The notes beneath the pieces are model-generated. The model was not told the DNA's origin. It searched no databases and saw only the letters and a list, made by a program, of their open reading frames with translations. From Candidatus Koribacter versatilis Ellin345 (GTDB taxonomy: Bacteria > Acidobacteriota > Terriglobia > Terriglobales > Acidobacteriaceae), in contig NC_008009.1 in NCBI RefSeq assembly GCF_000014005.1, forward strand, positions 930,001 to 994,000: a stretch of DNA of 64,000 nucleotides, written 5' to 3'. Positions 44,604 to 55,163 of the stretch are shown here, piece after piece (positions within the stretch are counted from its first letter, which is position 1; each line of letters begins with the position of its first letter). A program made the position numbers and the translations under genes.

Positions 44604-45467
44604 ATGAGTGAAGGACCGAACCATCCTTCCGGGCCGCCTCAACAGCAGCCCGGGGGAGGAAGAGGCCGCAGACGGCGTCGTGGGCGCCGTGGTCCAGGTG
44701 CAAAGCCCGGACAGCCCGGCCAGCAGCAGGGTCAACCTGTACAGAACCAACAGAATAATTCGCCCCAGCCGCAAGGTCAGGGGCAAGGCGGCGGCGGTGG
44801 CTTTAAGCGTCGCAAACGCTTCCGCAGCGGCGGTAAGAAGTTCGGCGGCGGTGGTGGCGGCGGGAAGCCGCAACGCCAGAACGAGGGCGGCCAGCCCAAC
44901 GTCTTCAGCGCGCCTATGGACCACAGCTATCGCGCTAATGGCAATGTGAACGGCAACGTCAACGGCAACGGCAGCGGCAGCAATGGAGCTGGACGGCACT
45001 TCGGCCGCGGACATCAGCAGGCGAGGGTGTACCAGGAACCCATGCTCGAGCCGGTTCCCGCAGGCCAGCCGACCGATGCCATCCGGATCTTTGCGTTTAT
45101 CGAGGACTTGTTCTTCCTCGCGAAGATCCAGGAGACAGCGCGCAAACTGAACGTGAAGGTACAGTTCGTGAAGAGCGACAAGGACGTGCTCGAAGCCGCG
45201 GAGACCAGCGGGGAGAAGCCGTCACTGATCATCTTCGACCTGAACAACCACCTCGCGAACCCGCTCAAGACGATCCCGAAGCTGAAGAAGGAATTCAAGA
45301 AAGAGACCAATTTCCTTGGCTTCGTCTCGCACATCCAGGGCGACCTGAAGTTGAAGGCGATCGAAGCCGGCTGCGATACCGTCGTGCCGCGCTCGGCCTT
45401 CTCGCAGAATCTACCCAACCTGCTCCGTCGCCACGGTGCGCCGGACGAGATCGAAGAAGTCCAGTAG
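44604..45467 (+). CDS. RG-rich disordered protein with a receiver-like C-terminal domain
   Basis: This 287-residue protein has two very different parts. Residues 1-145 are low-complexity, rich in Gly, Arg, Gln and Asn (RGRRRRRGRRGPGAKPGQPG, later GNVNGNVNGNGSGSNG), like nucleic-acid-binding RGG tails. Residues of about 160-287 form a CheY-like domain (IRIFAFIEDLFFLAKIQ, SLIIFDLNNHLANPL, LKAIEAGCDTVVPRSAFSQNLPNLL). The phospho-acceptor Asp (IIFDLN) is present but the acidic pair at the N-terminus is not conserved, so it is probably a pseudo-receiver. An RNA-binding or condensate-forming regulator is plausible. A terminator follows. Confidence 0.78.
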   Translation: MSEGPNHPSGPPQQQPGGGRGRRRRRGRRGPGAKPGQPGQQQGQPVQNQQNNSPQPQGQGQGGGGGFKRRKRFRSGGKKFGGGGGGGKPQRQNEGGQPNVFSAPMDHSYRANGNVNGNVNGNGSGSNGAGRHFGRGHQQARVYQEPMLEPVPAGQPTDAIRIFAFIEDLFFLAKIQETARKLNVKVQFVKSDKDVLEAAETSGEKPSLIIFDLNNHLANPLKTIPKLKKEFKKETNFLGFVSHIQGDLKLKAIEAGCDTVVPRSAFSQNLPNLLRRHGAPDEIEEVQ

Positions 45468-45484
45468 GTTTCACGAATCGCGAG

Positions 45485-45511
45485 AGCCGCTGCCGAGTGC
45501 AGCGGCTTTTT
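45485..45511 (+). terminator. Intrinsic terminator after the RG-rich gene
   Basis: AGCCGCTGC (45485-45493) pairs with GCAGCGGCT (45499-45507) around CGAGT and is followed by a T5 run. Confidence 0.88.
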
Positions 45512-45563
45512 GTTTCTCCGGCAACGCCCGCCCTCTCGTTCCTCTCTAATCGAGTGGGCCTCT

Positions 45564-46415
45564 ATGTCTCTCCAGCGCGCACTTGAAGTCAACGAGCTCG
45601 CACCCGATCTGCGACCGATTTACGACGAGGTGCGCTCCGCCTTCGACATGCCGTACGTACCGACCATTTTTAAAGCAGCGGCGGGGAATTCGACCTATAT
45701 CCGAGAGATGTGGGACGACCTCTACGAAGTGGCATGTTCGAAGGAGTTTCACGCCTCGGCAGAGACACTGAACCAATTCATCAACGCCCAGGTGATCGGC
45801 ACGCGCTGGCGCTTTTCCAACCAGGAGCGGCTGCTCACGGCGCAGAAATTTTCTCCCGCCGACGTTCGCGTTATGGCGGGAGTGGCTTCGACATTCCAGC
45901 GCGCTCTGCCGCGGATGGCGCTGTTCACGCGGCTCATGCAGCGTGGTTATAGCGGAGGGCAGCGAGGACGCGTCAGCGCACGACATGGCAGCTCGCCCTT
46001 TGCGCGGATGATCACCCTGCACATTCCGAGCGAGAGCGAAGCTTCTTTGCGCACCTGGCTTATCTATTCGGAGATTAAGCGCAACACCGCTTCAAAGCAG
46101 GTGCCCAGCATGTTCCGCGCAATCTCGCCCTTTCCGGGCTACCTGGCTTCGGTATGGGTGGATACGAAACGTCTCTTCGCCGATCGGGAGTTTCTGCAGG
46201 CGCGCGATGAACTGTCGCGACGAACCTTAACGCTCTTACACGGATTGCCGGTGAGCGATCATCGTGCTCTGATGGACGACCTGCACCCGGAGCAGTGGCG
46301 CGAGATCGAACAACTGGTGGACGGTTTCGCTCGACTGGTGCCGCAATTCGCCATCGCCGCCGCGGTGTGGCGACGTTCGTTCGCGAGCGCGCAAAGCCAA
46401 CTCATGGCGGGTTGA
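45564..46415 (+). CDS. DehI-like (halocarboxylic acid dehalogenase family) protein
   Basis: This 283-residue mostly helical protein resembles the DehI alpha-haloacid dehalogenase family, with YVPTIFKAAAGNSTYIREMWDDLYE in the first half and a similar MFRAISPFPGYLASVWVDTKRLFADREFL in the second. The internal repeat is typical of DehI. True DehI uses an Asp and Asn to attack the substrate directly with water. I cannot confirm those residues here, so many members may have other roles. The start at 45564 has only a weak ribosome binding site (GTGGGCC). The gene is followed by the convergent HIT-family gene. Confidence 0.65.
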   Translation: MSLQRALEVNELAPDLRPIYDEVRSAFDMPYVPTIFKAAAGNSTYIREMWDDLYEVACSKEFHASAETLNQFINAQVIGTRWRFSNQERLLTAQKFSPADVRVMAGVASTFQRALPRMALFTRLMQRGYSGGQRGRVSARHGSSPFARMITLHIPSESEASLRTWLIYSEIKRNTASKQVPSMFRAISPFPGYLASVWVDTKRLFADREFLQARDELSRRTLTLLHGLPVSDHRALMDDLHPEQWREIEQLVDGFARLVPQFAIAAAVWRRSFASAQSQLMAG

Positions 46416-46445
46416 TTCGACCATCAACCATTCCTGTTTGTGCGT

Positions 46446-46787
46446 CTATCCGGGTGGCCACGTGAGATCGCGTCCGCCAAGCAAATGCAGATGAAGATGG
46501 AAGACTGACTGGCCGGACTTCGGCCCGACATTGAGCACCGTGCGGTAACCGTCCTCGACGTTGTATTGCTTGCCGAGTTTGGCGGCGATCAGGTGGCAGT
46601 AGCCGATGATCTCGGCATCGGCTTCGCTGGCTTCTTTCAGGCCGGCGATGTGCTGGCGAGGAATAATGAGGAAGTGAATCGGCGCTTGCGGATTGATGTC
46701 CTGGAAAACGAAGACTTTTTCGTCTTCATACACTTTCTTCGATGGGATCTGACCGGCGACGATCTTGCAGAAAAGACAATCCGACAT
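46446..46787 (-). CDS. HIT-family nucleotide hydrolase (HinT-like)
   Basis: This 113-residue protein has the full HIT domain: CLFCKI at residues 4-9 (a possible zinc pair), HFLIIPRQHI (about 38-47) and the catalytic HLHLHLLGG with the triad at about 97-101. It should hydrolyse adenosine phosphoramidates or related dinucleotides in the cytoplasm. The family is of standard length. Its start lies 56 bases from the divergent acetyltransferase gene, so both may share regulatory DNA. The 3' end faces the DehI-like gene. Confidence 0.93.
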   Translation of the reverse strand: MSDCLFCKIVAGQIPSKKVYEDEKVFVFQDINPQAPIHFLIIPRQHIAGLKEASEADAEIIGYCHLIAAKLGKQYNVEDGYRTVLNVGPKSGQSVFHLHLHLLGGRDLTWPPG

Positions 46788-46843
46788 ACGGGACCTCAGT
46801 GGCGTTATGGCGCCTATGGTATAGGAAGAACGGCGATCCCGTG

Positions 46844-47390
46844 ATGAATCCGCGAGTCATTCTCACGACCGAGCGGCTGGTGCTGCGCCACTGGCGAAGC
46901 GAAGACCGCGAGCCATTCGCGCGCATGAACGCCGATCCGATAGTGATGCGGTTCATGCCGGCCGTGCTCAGCCGCGAGGAGAGCGATGCGCTGGTAGATC
47001 GGATCGAAGAGCACTTTCGCCAGCGCGGCCATGGACCATATGCGGTGGAGCTCCGCGAGAACGGAACGTTTATCGGATACACCGGCTTGTATGTGCCCAC
47101 GTTCACCGCGCCATTCACGCCTTGCATCGACATTGCCTGGCGCTTGGATTGCGCGCACTGGAACCGTGGATTCGCGACGGAAGCTGCCCGTGCTGTAGCC
47201 GAGGATGGGTTTTCGGAGACTCGCGATCGAGGATCTCGTCTCGTTTACTGTGCCGGGGAATCTTCCGTCGCGACGGGTGATGGAGAAGATCGGTATGACG
47301 CACGATCCCGCAGATGATTTCGATCATCCGCGGCTGCCAGAGGGCCATCCTATGCGGCGACACGTGTTGTATAGGCTGCGGAAAAGCTAA
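46844..47390 (+). pseudogene. GNAT-family N-acetyltransferase with a frameshift
   Basis: Reading from the ATG at 46844 gives a RimJ/RimL-like acetyltransferase: TTERLVLRHWRSEDREPFARM, FIGYTGLYVP, IAWRLDCAHWNRGFATEA. It then diverges after VAEDGF into a stretch without homology and stops at 47317. The correct continuation is in another frame (RRLAIEDLVSFTVPGNLPS, RVMEKIGM, RRHVLYRLRKS) and stops at 47390. One base too many in the GGGTTTT run at 47207-47213 explains the shift. It could be a real mutation or a sequencing error. If intact, the enzyme acetylates a protein N-terminus or small amine. Confidence 0.75.
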
Positions 47391-48175
47391 TCCAATCGCA
47401 CGAGGAAAACATTGCCTTCGCTGACGTGCGTGGCGCGTGCGACTTCCTGGGCGCGCTTCTTGTCGTCCTGCGGAACTTTCACGCGGACCCAGTAGCCGCC
47501 GTCGGGGGCGGGGAATTGGATGACCTGCGTCGTTTCAAACGACTCGAGCAGGTGCTCTTTCAGCTTGATGGCGTCTTTCTGTCGGCTGAGGGCGCCGATT
47601 TGCACGCACCAGCGTCCGCCGTGATCTACCGGCGACGGTGCGCTGATGACCTCGAGCTTCACCATCGCGGTGCCGCTCTTCCAGACGTCTACTTGCTTCG
47701 CTGCGGCAAGGGAAAGGTCAATGATGCGGTTCGGCACGAACGGTCCGCGATCGGTGATGCGTACGACCGCGGAGTGGCCAGTCTGCTCGTTGGTCACGCG
47801 AACCACGCTGTTCAGTGGAAAGTCGCGGTGCGCGGCGGTCATGGCGTTCATGTCGTAGACTTCGCCGTTTGAAGCGCGGCGATTGTGGAAGCCGGGGCCG
47901 TACCAGCTCGCGTAGCCTTCCTGGGTGAAGAGCGAGTTTCCGTTGGGCTTTCGCGCTGCCGGAGGCGTTTTTTGCGTGTTCTTCGCCGATCGCGTGGTAT
48001 CGGTTTTTGTCTGCGGTGGTGGATAGTTTTGTGAGGGCGGAGGTGGCGGAGGCGGATTGTACTTCGCCGCTTTTTTCTTTCCTCCGCACGATGCGAGCAG
48101 CAACAACACAGCGAGCGCTGCGGAATAACGCAGGGCGGTCAAGCGCACCGGCGAAAGGGAAGAACTACACGGCAT
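47387..48175 (-). CDS. rlpA: RlpA family septal lytic transglycosylase, lipoprotein
   Basis: This 262-residue protein has a lipobox (LASC, Cys30), a Pro/Lys-rich tether, a double-psi beta-barrel domain (about 85-175; EGYASWYGPGFHNRRASNGE, MTAAHRDFPLNSVVRV, VVRITDRGPFVPNRIIDLS) and a C-terminal SPOR domain (about 187-260; WCVQIGALSRQKDA, YWVRV). RlpA binds denuded glycan strands at the septum and cleaves them in some species. Its Asp in TDRGP is conserved. The gene overlaps the upstream small gene by one base (TAATG) and its stop overlaps the frameshifted acetyltransferase by four bases. Confidence 0.93.
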   Translation of the reverse strand: MPCSSSLSPVRLTALRYSAALAVLLLLASCGGKKKAAKYNPPPPPPPSQNYPPPQTKTDTTRSAKNTQKTPPAARKPNGNSLFTQEGYASWYGPGFHNRRASNGEVYDMNAMTAAHRDFPLNSVVRVTNEQTGHSAVVRITDRGPFVPNRIIDLSLAAAKQVDVWKSGTAMVKLEVISAPSPVDHGGRWCVQIGALSRQKDAIKLKEHLLESFETTQVIQFPAPDGGYWVRVKVPQDDKKRAQEVARATHVSEGNVFLVRLD

Positions 48176-48405
48176 TAAGTCTTTTTCTCGTCGGGTGCAT
48201 CTTTCTGCTGGTCCATGAAGTCGGCGAATTTCGCCAGCTTTTCAGCGGCGACACGCAACCCGCGGCTCGAATGTTCGCGCACGGCGGGTACGACCTCGTC
48301 GTTGATATACGCAATCAGCTTCTCCGATTCACGGTCCAGCTTGTCGGCGGCCTGGTGAACGGCGCTATTGAAGCGTTCGTCGAACGGTCGGTTCTTTTCG
48401 TCCAT
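48175..48405 (-). CDS. Small helical protein, co-transcribed with rlpA
   Basis: This 76-residue charged protein has no signal peptide or membrane helix. Most of it (about 8-65) is predicted to be long amphipathic helix (FNSAVHQAADKLDRESEKLI, EVVPAVREHSSRGLRVAAEK). This suggests a short coiled coil. A good GGGAG site precedes the ATG at 48405. It ends within the rlpA start, so it is translated in the same operon. Function unknown. A role in envelope division or assembly is suggested only by its neighbour. Confidence 0.7.
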   Translation of the reverse strand: MDEKNRPFDERFNSAVHQAADKLDRESEKLIAYINDEVVPAVREHSSRGLRVAAEKLAKFADFMDQQKDAPDEKKT

Positions 48406-48744
48406 GGACAGCTCCCAACGATACGGTGCCAGAGCACCTAGATTATCGGCTGCTGCTTACCGCGAATCAACCGGGGGCATACGACTAGCAACCAGCTGCA
48501 CCCTCCACTGAAAACCCGCTTCTGTGGCCCAAGTTGTCGACGAGAGCTGGAATTCGTGTAGAGAGAGAAGCGGGCGTGAGCAGCGGGGTTGGCCGTCCAT
48601 TTCGATCCTGTTCAAATTGGGCGGTAACTGCCGGGCAGGTACTTCAGATTGGAAATATCGCATGAAAAGCTGATTTTTCGCGGGTCAAATACAAACACAC
48701 AGCTTAGAATGGCGTCCTAATTAAGGCAGCAGGAAGCCTGAACC
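48406..48744. other. 339-base gap with no gene
   Basis: The region lies between two divergent genes. The only frame of note, on the minus strand around 48457-48663, lacks any recognisable features and a ribosome binding site. AGGAAGCC at about 48730-48737 is probably the ribosome binding site for the gene starting at 48745. Confidence 0.5.
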
Positions 48745-49506
48745 GTGAAGCTGTCCGCAATACATTTCGCCGCGATTGCCGTGATCATGTGCCCGCTGAT
48801 GGTGCATTCGCAGCAGGACGCGCTGCCGTCTGCTCCTTCGGCAGTTGCCGCCCAACGCGGTTTTGAAATGGCTACGGAAACGACGTTTATCGTGATGCCT
48901 GCGCACGATGCCAGCTTGAGTTCCTCGCACCTCAATACCGAGCAGAAATTCAAAAGCTTCGTTGAGCAGCAGTTCTCGCCGGCCGCGACGTTCTCTTCGG
49001 CGCTAACCGCGGGCTTCCATCCGTCGTGGAACAGCGGCCAGGTCAACGAGACTTACGCCGGCCGAGTGAGCAACGTGATCGAAGACCAGACGGAGCAAGG
49101 ATTCTTCACCAAGTTCCTGCTGCCGACGGTGCTGCACCAAGATCCGCGCTACCATCCTTCGACTTCGGCGAATGCGGTCAGTCGCGCTGCCTATGCAATC
49201 TCGCGCGTGGTCATCGGCCGTACCGATAGCGGTCACGCGACTTTGAATACTTCTGAACTCACCGGCGCCGTCCTGGCAACAGCGATCCCCACGGTTTATC
49301 ACCCGATTCGGCAGTATGACGCTGCCCAGACTGCAGGCCGTGCCGCCGGTGGAATTGCCACCGACGCCGGCATGAACCTGATCCGCGAGTTCTGGCCTGA
49401 CGTCCGGGAATGCATGATGGATCACGGTCCGAGGATGGTGCAGAACCTGGTTACCAAGATCGGGCCGCGTCCGCAAACCACGCCGAATCAGTCTCCAATC
49501 AATTAG
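48745..49506 (+). CDS. Secreted protein of unknown function
   Basis: This 253-residue protein starts with GTG (48745-48747), AGGAAGCC just upstream serving as ribosome binding site. The signal peptide is residues 1-22 (VMCPLMVHSQ). The mature part contains FFTKFLLPTVLHQDPRYHP, SRAAYAISRVVIGRTD, and TGAVLATAIPTVYHPI, with Gly/Ala-rich helices. These patterns occur in a widespread acidobacterial family of about 250 residues that lacks a described function. Membrane association through an amphipathic helix is possible. It lies 91 bases before the next exported protein in the same direction. Confidence 0.72.
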   Translation: MKLSAIHFAAIAVIMCPLMVHSQQDALPSAPSAVAAQRGFEMATETTFIVMPAHDASLSSSHLNTEQKFKSFVEQQFSPAATFSSALTAGFHPSWNSGQVNETYAGRVSNVIEDQTEQGFFTKFLLPTVLHQDPRYHPSTSANAVSRAAYAISRVVIGRTDSGHATLNTSELTGAVLATAIPTVYHPIRQYDAAQTAGRAAGGIATDAGMNLIREFWPDVRECMMDHGPRMVQNLVTKIGPRPQTTPNQSPIN

Positions 49507-49597
49507 GCAGGGTCCGTTTCCACCCTTCAGGGTACCAACGTAATGTATGCACCTGCGTCGGTTAGTCGTAGAGTGTGCGTCCGGGGTTAAACCTCAC

Positions 49598-50290
49598 ATG
49601 CACGCTCGATATGCAGTAATTCTGGCCGCAGCGATGTCCCTCGCCAGCGCGCCGACTGTTCTGCCGGCACAAGCGCCGCCGGCAGCGCCCGCAAACGTTC
49701 TCGCGGACGGTACGCCCGTCCATCTAGTTCTTGCTCGCATGGTTTCGTCAGAGACAGACCAACCGGGAGAACTCGTCGAGTTCGTCGTGAAAAAAGACGT
49801 TCAGCTAAATGGGAAGGTCCTGCTCCCTGAGAATGCGTACGTCTACGGCAAAGTGGTTGCCGCGCAGCTCGACAACCGCGAGGCTGGCAAAGCCGGCTCG
49901 GTCGAATTCCGCCTCGAATCGCTGAAGCTCACGAGCGGGCAGGAAATCCCGCTGCGTACGATCAGACAGATTCCAAGCGGCGCCGGCAGCGACATCAAGC
50001 CTGAATCGCTGACCAACCTCGTCAACTCTCCGTATGCGCCTTTTGCGCATTTCAATAACGGCATGACTTGCACCGTTCCCAAGGATTCAATGCTGACGCT
50101 CTATGTTTCAGGCGATGTCGCCATTGGCCAAGCCGCGGTCGCCAAGCAGGTCACACAGGAACCGGCCGAGGATTCGGTGGCGAGCCGCATTGTGGACACG
50201 GCCAAGCCTGGAAAGTCGTTGGGCGATATTGCTCGCGAACAGCGTGATCGTGGAAAGATTGGCGGCGGCATGGTGAGTTCTCCGCAATAA
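49598..50290 (+). CDS. Secreted beta-rich protein of unknown function
   Basis: I chose the ATG at 49598, giving 230 residues with a signal peptide (residues 1-25). The mature part starts APANVLADGTPVHLVLARMV and has a run of short strands (VEFVVKKDVQLNGKVLLPE, VYGKVVAAQLDNREAGK, VEFRLESLKLTSGQEIPL). These recall Ig-like or barrel folds used for binding. The C-terminal tail is helical and basic. An in-frame extension to 49547 has no signal peptide. No enzyme motif is visible. A strong terminator follows. Confidence 0.7.
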   Translation: MHARYAVILAAAMSLASAPTVLPAQAPPAAPANVLADGTPVHLVLARMVSSETDQPGELVEFVVKKDVQLNGKVLLPENAYVYGKVVAAQLDNREAGKAGSVEFRLESLKLTSGQEIPLRTIRQIPSGAGSDIKPESLTNLVNSPYAPFAHFNNGMTCTVPKDSMLTLYVSGDVAIGQAAVAKQVTQEPAEDSVASRIVDTAKPGKSLGDIAREQRDRGKIGGGMVSSPQ

Positions 50291-50333
50291 GTTCAAGGCC
50301 GAACCCTCCAGGGTACATAGGAACCTCCGACTC

Positions 50334-50360
50334 AGCAGCAGACTTGTCTGCTGCTTTTTT
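50334..50360 (+). terminator. Intrinsic terminator
   Basis: AGCAGCAGAC (50334-50343) pairs with GTCTGCTGCT (50346-50355) around a two-base loop. T-run at 50355-50360. It ends the transcript of the two secreted proteins. Confidence 0.85.
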
Positions 50361-50575
50361 CTGTATTTTCGGGCTACGACCCTGAAAAACCAATAACATA
50401 GCCCTGTGACGTACGTCACCATTCGATGTGCGGTGAGTACAGCTAAGCCCCTATTCATCGCCGTTCCCCGCTAAACCATTCACGGAAAACGGGCTCTCCC
50501 CTAAAGTAAGAACAGATAAATGTGGGGGAGCGCTCTCCCTGTACCGCTCCATATTCAGGCAAACGAAGAGGCAGA

Positions 50576-52696
<2,121 letters not shown>

Positions 52697-52724
52697 CCCA
52701 AAACTCTCGCTTCACAAATGCGAT

Positions 52725-52754
52725 ACCCCGCGAACATGCGGGGTTTCGTATTTT
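52725..52754. terminator. Terminator between radical SAM and CadC-like genes
   Basis: ACCCCGC (52725-52731) pairs with GCGGGGT (52738-52744) around GAACAT, followed by TTCGTATTTT on the plus strand. It lies between convergent genes and may serve both. Confidence 0.75.
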
Positions 52755-52768
52755 GGATTCCTAGTCCT

Positions 52769-54943
52769 TCAGTGCGCTTCCCACTGAATCGCGTAGAGAT
52801 CAGTTCCTCCAAGATCGCGCAGCAGGAGCACCGAGCCATCCGGCGCCAGTGCGCTCCAGGTGGACCAGCTGCCGGTTGCCGCGAAGCCGTCGAGATCGAA
52901 GAGTTTTTCGACAACGCCGTCGGCCACTCGAATTCGGTACATCGCGGGAGACCACGCTGAGAAGCGATTGAAGTAGACGAACTTCTCGTCGCGCGACCAT
53001 GCGGGGTAATCCACCTGGTCGGCGAGGTGGCGTCTTTGGCCGGTCTGCAGGTCGAGGACATCGATGCGGTTGTCGTCGGGATTGCCGGAGAGAAGGTATC
53101 GTCCGCTTGGCGATACGACGGGGTCCGACATATGTTGCGAATTTGGAATGAACTTGCTGCTTCCCGAGTGAAGATCGAAGATACGCAAACTCTCGTCGTG
53201 TTCTCCGACTAAGATCAAGCCATGGCCGTCCGCAGTCCAGCCCGGACCGCCGACGTTCGATAGCTCACTCGCAACGAGTTGGGCAACTCCGCCCTTTGAC
53301 GAAATCACATAGGTTTGCCACGGTTTACCCGCGGCAAAGTTTGCGCGGAAGGCGATGGACTGTCCATCCGGCGACCACTTTGGCACGAAGGCACGCATGG
53401 GAGCCTCTGTGAGTTTCTGTGCGTCAGTCCCGTCAACTCGTGATCTCCAGAGGATGTGTTCGGGGTAGGTGACATACGTGACCCACTGTCCGTCGTGCGT
53501 GAAGTCGAGTTGATCCACCGACGGACCGCCCAGGTAAGGGACGAAGTTGTGCGAGGCGTCGTCGTAGCGCAGCAATTGCCCTCGCCGGTGCGATCCCACC
53601 GCGTAGAGAGTGTTGTCGTTCTTGTTGAATGTCGGCAGATCAAAATCGATGGGGCCGCCGATGAGTCGGGTGGGACGCGGCGGCGCATGTTTCCACCAGT
53701 GGTCGCGGCCAAGCATCCAGATCTCTCGACCACTGGGCGTGACTGCGCTGAACGCAAGCCACTGGCTATCCGCGCTCCAACTCAGCGTCCAGGGTTCGTC
53801 CTGCATTGCTCGATCGGACAGCACGCGTCGCAACTTCCAGTCTCCTGGCCGGGTTTCCCAGAGAGCGGTTCCGACGCCGCTTGAGTTGATTATGACCATG
53901 CGCAACACGTCGCCAGCGGGCGCCCAGCGCATGCGGGTCACCTCGCCTGGGGTCTCGAACAGTACGCGAGCATTGCCACCCTGGCGATCGCAGGTCAGTA
54001 CTTTGCCGTCCTGTGAATAGAGCAAGGATTGTCCGTCGGGTGAGAACGTAGCTCCCATCGCGACCACATCGCCTACTCGCCTCGCCGAGCCTCCGACAAT
54101 ATCGGCAATCCATAGCTGTCGCAGTTCGTGCTCCTCCGTAAGCTCACGGAGCAGCAATTCGGAGTTGTCGTGGGAAATGTCCTGGACGTCGTAGTGCGGA
54201 AGCCCGATCTGCACCGGGGTGGGAGATCCGCCACCGGCGGCCATGCTCTTCAACACGAAGTTGCGACCCGTGCGATCAAGAAAATAGATGCGCGGACCAT
54301 CGGTGACAACGTTTTGGTTTGGATGCAACGTGCCCGAGCGCGTGAGCTGCACGATCTTTACCACGCGTGGTTCGGCGGGTGGGGTGAAGTAGATCCACGC
54401 TGCTGCGGCGATCAATCCGAGCAAGACAAGTGCGGGGATGAGCAGCCACCATCTACGTGATCGGGTTTCGACGCTGGCCGGAGCCGTGGTGAGAGCGACC
54501 GGCTTCTTCACTATTACGGAGACAACCCTCGCACTCGTCGAGTCGGTTTCAGGTTTATTGGCGGGAGCCTGGACCGAGGCAGCCAATTCGGAATCGGCAG
54601 GGACGTCGCTTTCGACAGTACCGATAAAGCGATACCCGCGGCCTCCTACGGTCTCGATATATCGCGGGGCGTCGGCCGAGTCGGAGAGAACGCTTCGCAG
54701 CTTGTGCACGGCGGTGCTGATGTTGTTATCGAAGTCGACAAAGGTGCCGTCCGGCCACAAGCGGGTGCGAAGATCCTCGCGAGTGACTAGTTCGCCGGGA
54801 GATTCCAGCAGGATGGACAGGATCTCAAACGGCCGGTCTTGAATTTTTAGCCGGGTGCCGAACTTGTAGAGTTCACCGGTTTGCCGGTTTGCGCAGTACG
54901 GCCCGAAGCGGACCAACTGCTGGCGATTGGCGGTTTCTCCCAT
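52769..54943 (-). CDS. CadC-like membrane transcription factor with a beta-propeller
   Basis: This 724-residue protein has an OmpR-type winged helix-turn-helix domain (residues 8-108; FEILSILLESPGELVTREDL, LWPDGTFVDFDNNISTAVHKLR, YIETVGGRGYRFIG). A transmembrane helix follows at about 165-186. The outside part of about 530 residues has WD40/TolB-like repeats with SPDGQSLLYSQDG-type motifs. The layout matches one-component sensors in which an outside domain controls membrane-tethered DNA binding. The acidobacterial members lack a known signal. It is convergent with the radical SAM gene and divergent from the di-haem oxidoreductase, which is a candidate target. Confidence 0.87.
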   Translation of the reverse strand: MGETANRQQLVRFGPYCANRQTGELYKFGTRLKIQDRPFEILSILLESPGELVTREDLRTRLWPDGTFVDFDNNISTAVHKLRSVLSDSADAPRYIETVGGRGYRFIGTVESDVPADSELAASVQAPANKPETDSTSARVVSVIVKKPVALTTAPASVETRSRRWWLLIPALVLLGLIAAAAWIYFTPPAEPRVVKIVQLTRSGTLHPNQNVVTDGPRIYFLDRTGRNFVLKSMAAGGGSPTPVQIGLPHYDVQDISHDNSELLLRELTEEHELRQLWIADIVGGSARRVGDVVAMGATFSPDGQSLLYSQDGKVLTCDRQGGNARVLFETPGEVTRMRWAPAGDVLRMVIINSSGVGTALWETRPGDWKLRRVLSDRAMQDEPWTLSWSADSQWLAFSAVTPSGREIWMLGRDHWWKHAPPRPTRLIGGPIDFDLPTFNKNDNTLYAVGSHRRGQLLRYDDASHNFVPYLGGPSVDQLDFTHDGQWVTYVTYPEHILWRSRVDGTDAQKLTEAPMRAFVPKWSPDGQSIAFRANFAAGKPWQTYVISSKGGVAQLVASELSNVGGPGWTADGHGLILVGEHDESLRIFDLHSGSSKFIPNSQHMSDPVVSPSGRYLLSGNPDDNRIDVLDLQTGQRRHLADQVDYPAWSRDEKFVYFNRFSAWSPAMYRIRVADGVVEKLFDLDGFAATGSWSTWSALAPDGSVLLLRDLGGTDLYAIQWEAH

Positions 54944-55163
54944 TTCCTTGGCACAGCTCGGGGAATGCGGAAGTCTACCACCGTTGCGTCGTGAAGTGTT
55001 CCGGTTTCAGCGCCTTAGACGGTGCTCGACGGACAACTCACAATTGAGCCGCCCTCCATTGACCAATCCAGTGAAATGCCCCAGAGTCTCGCAGCTCTCA
55101 CTGCCAGTTCGTCCACTAGCACTGCAAATTGGGCCCCTCCAACTCTCTCCCTACGGAGGACGT

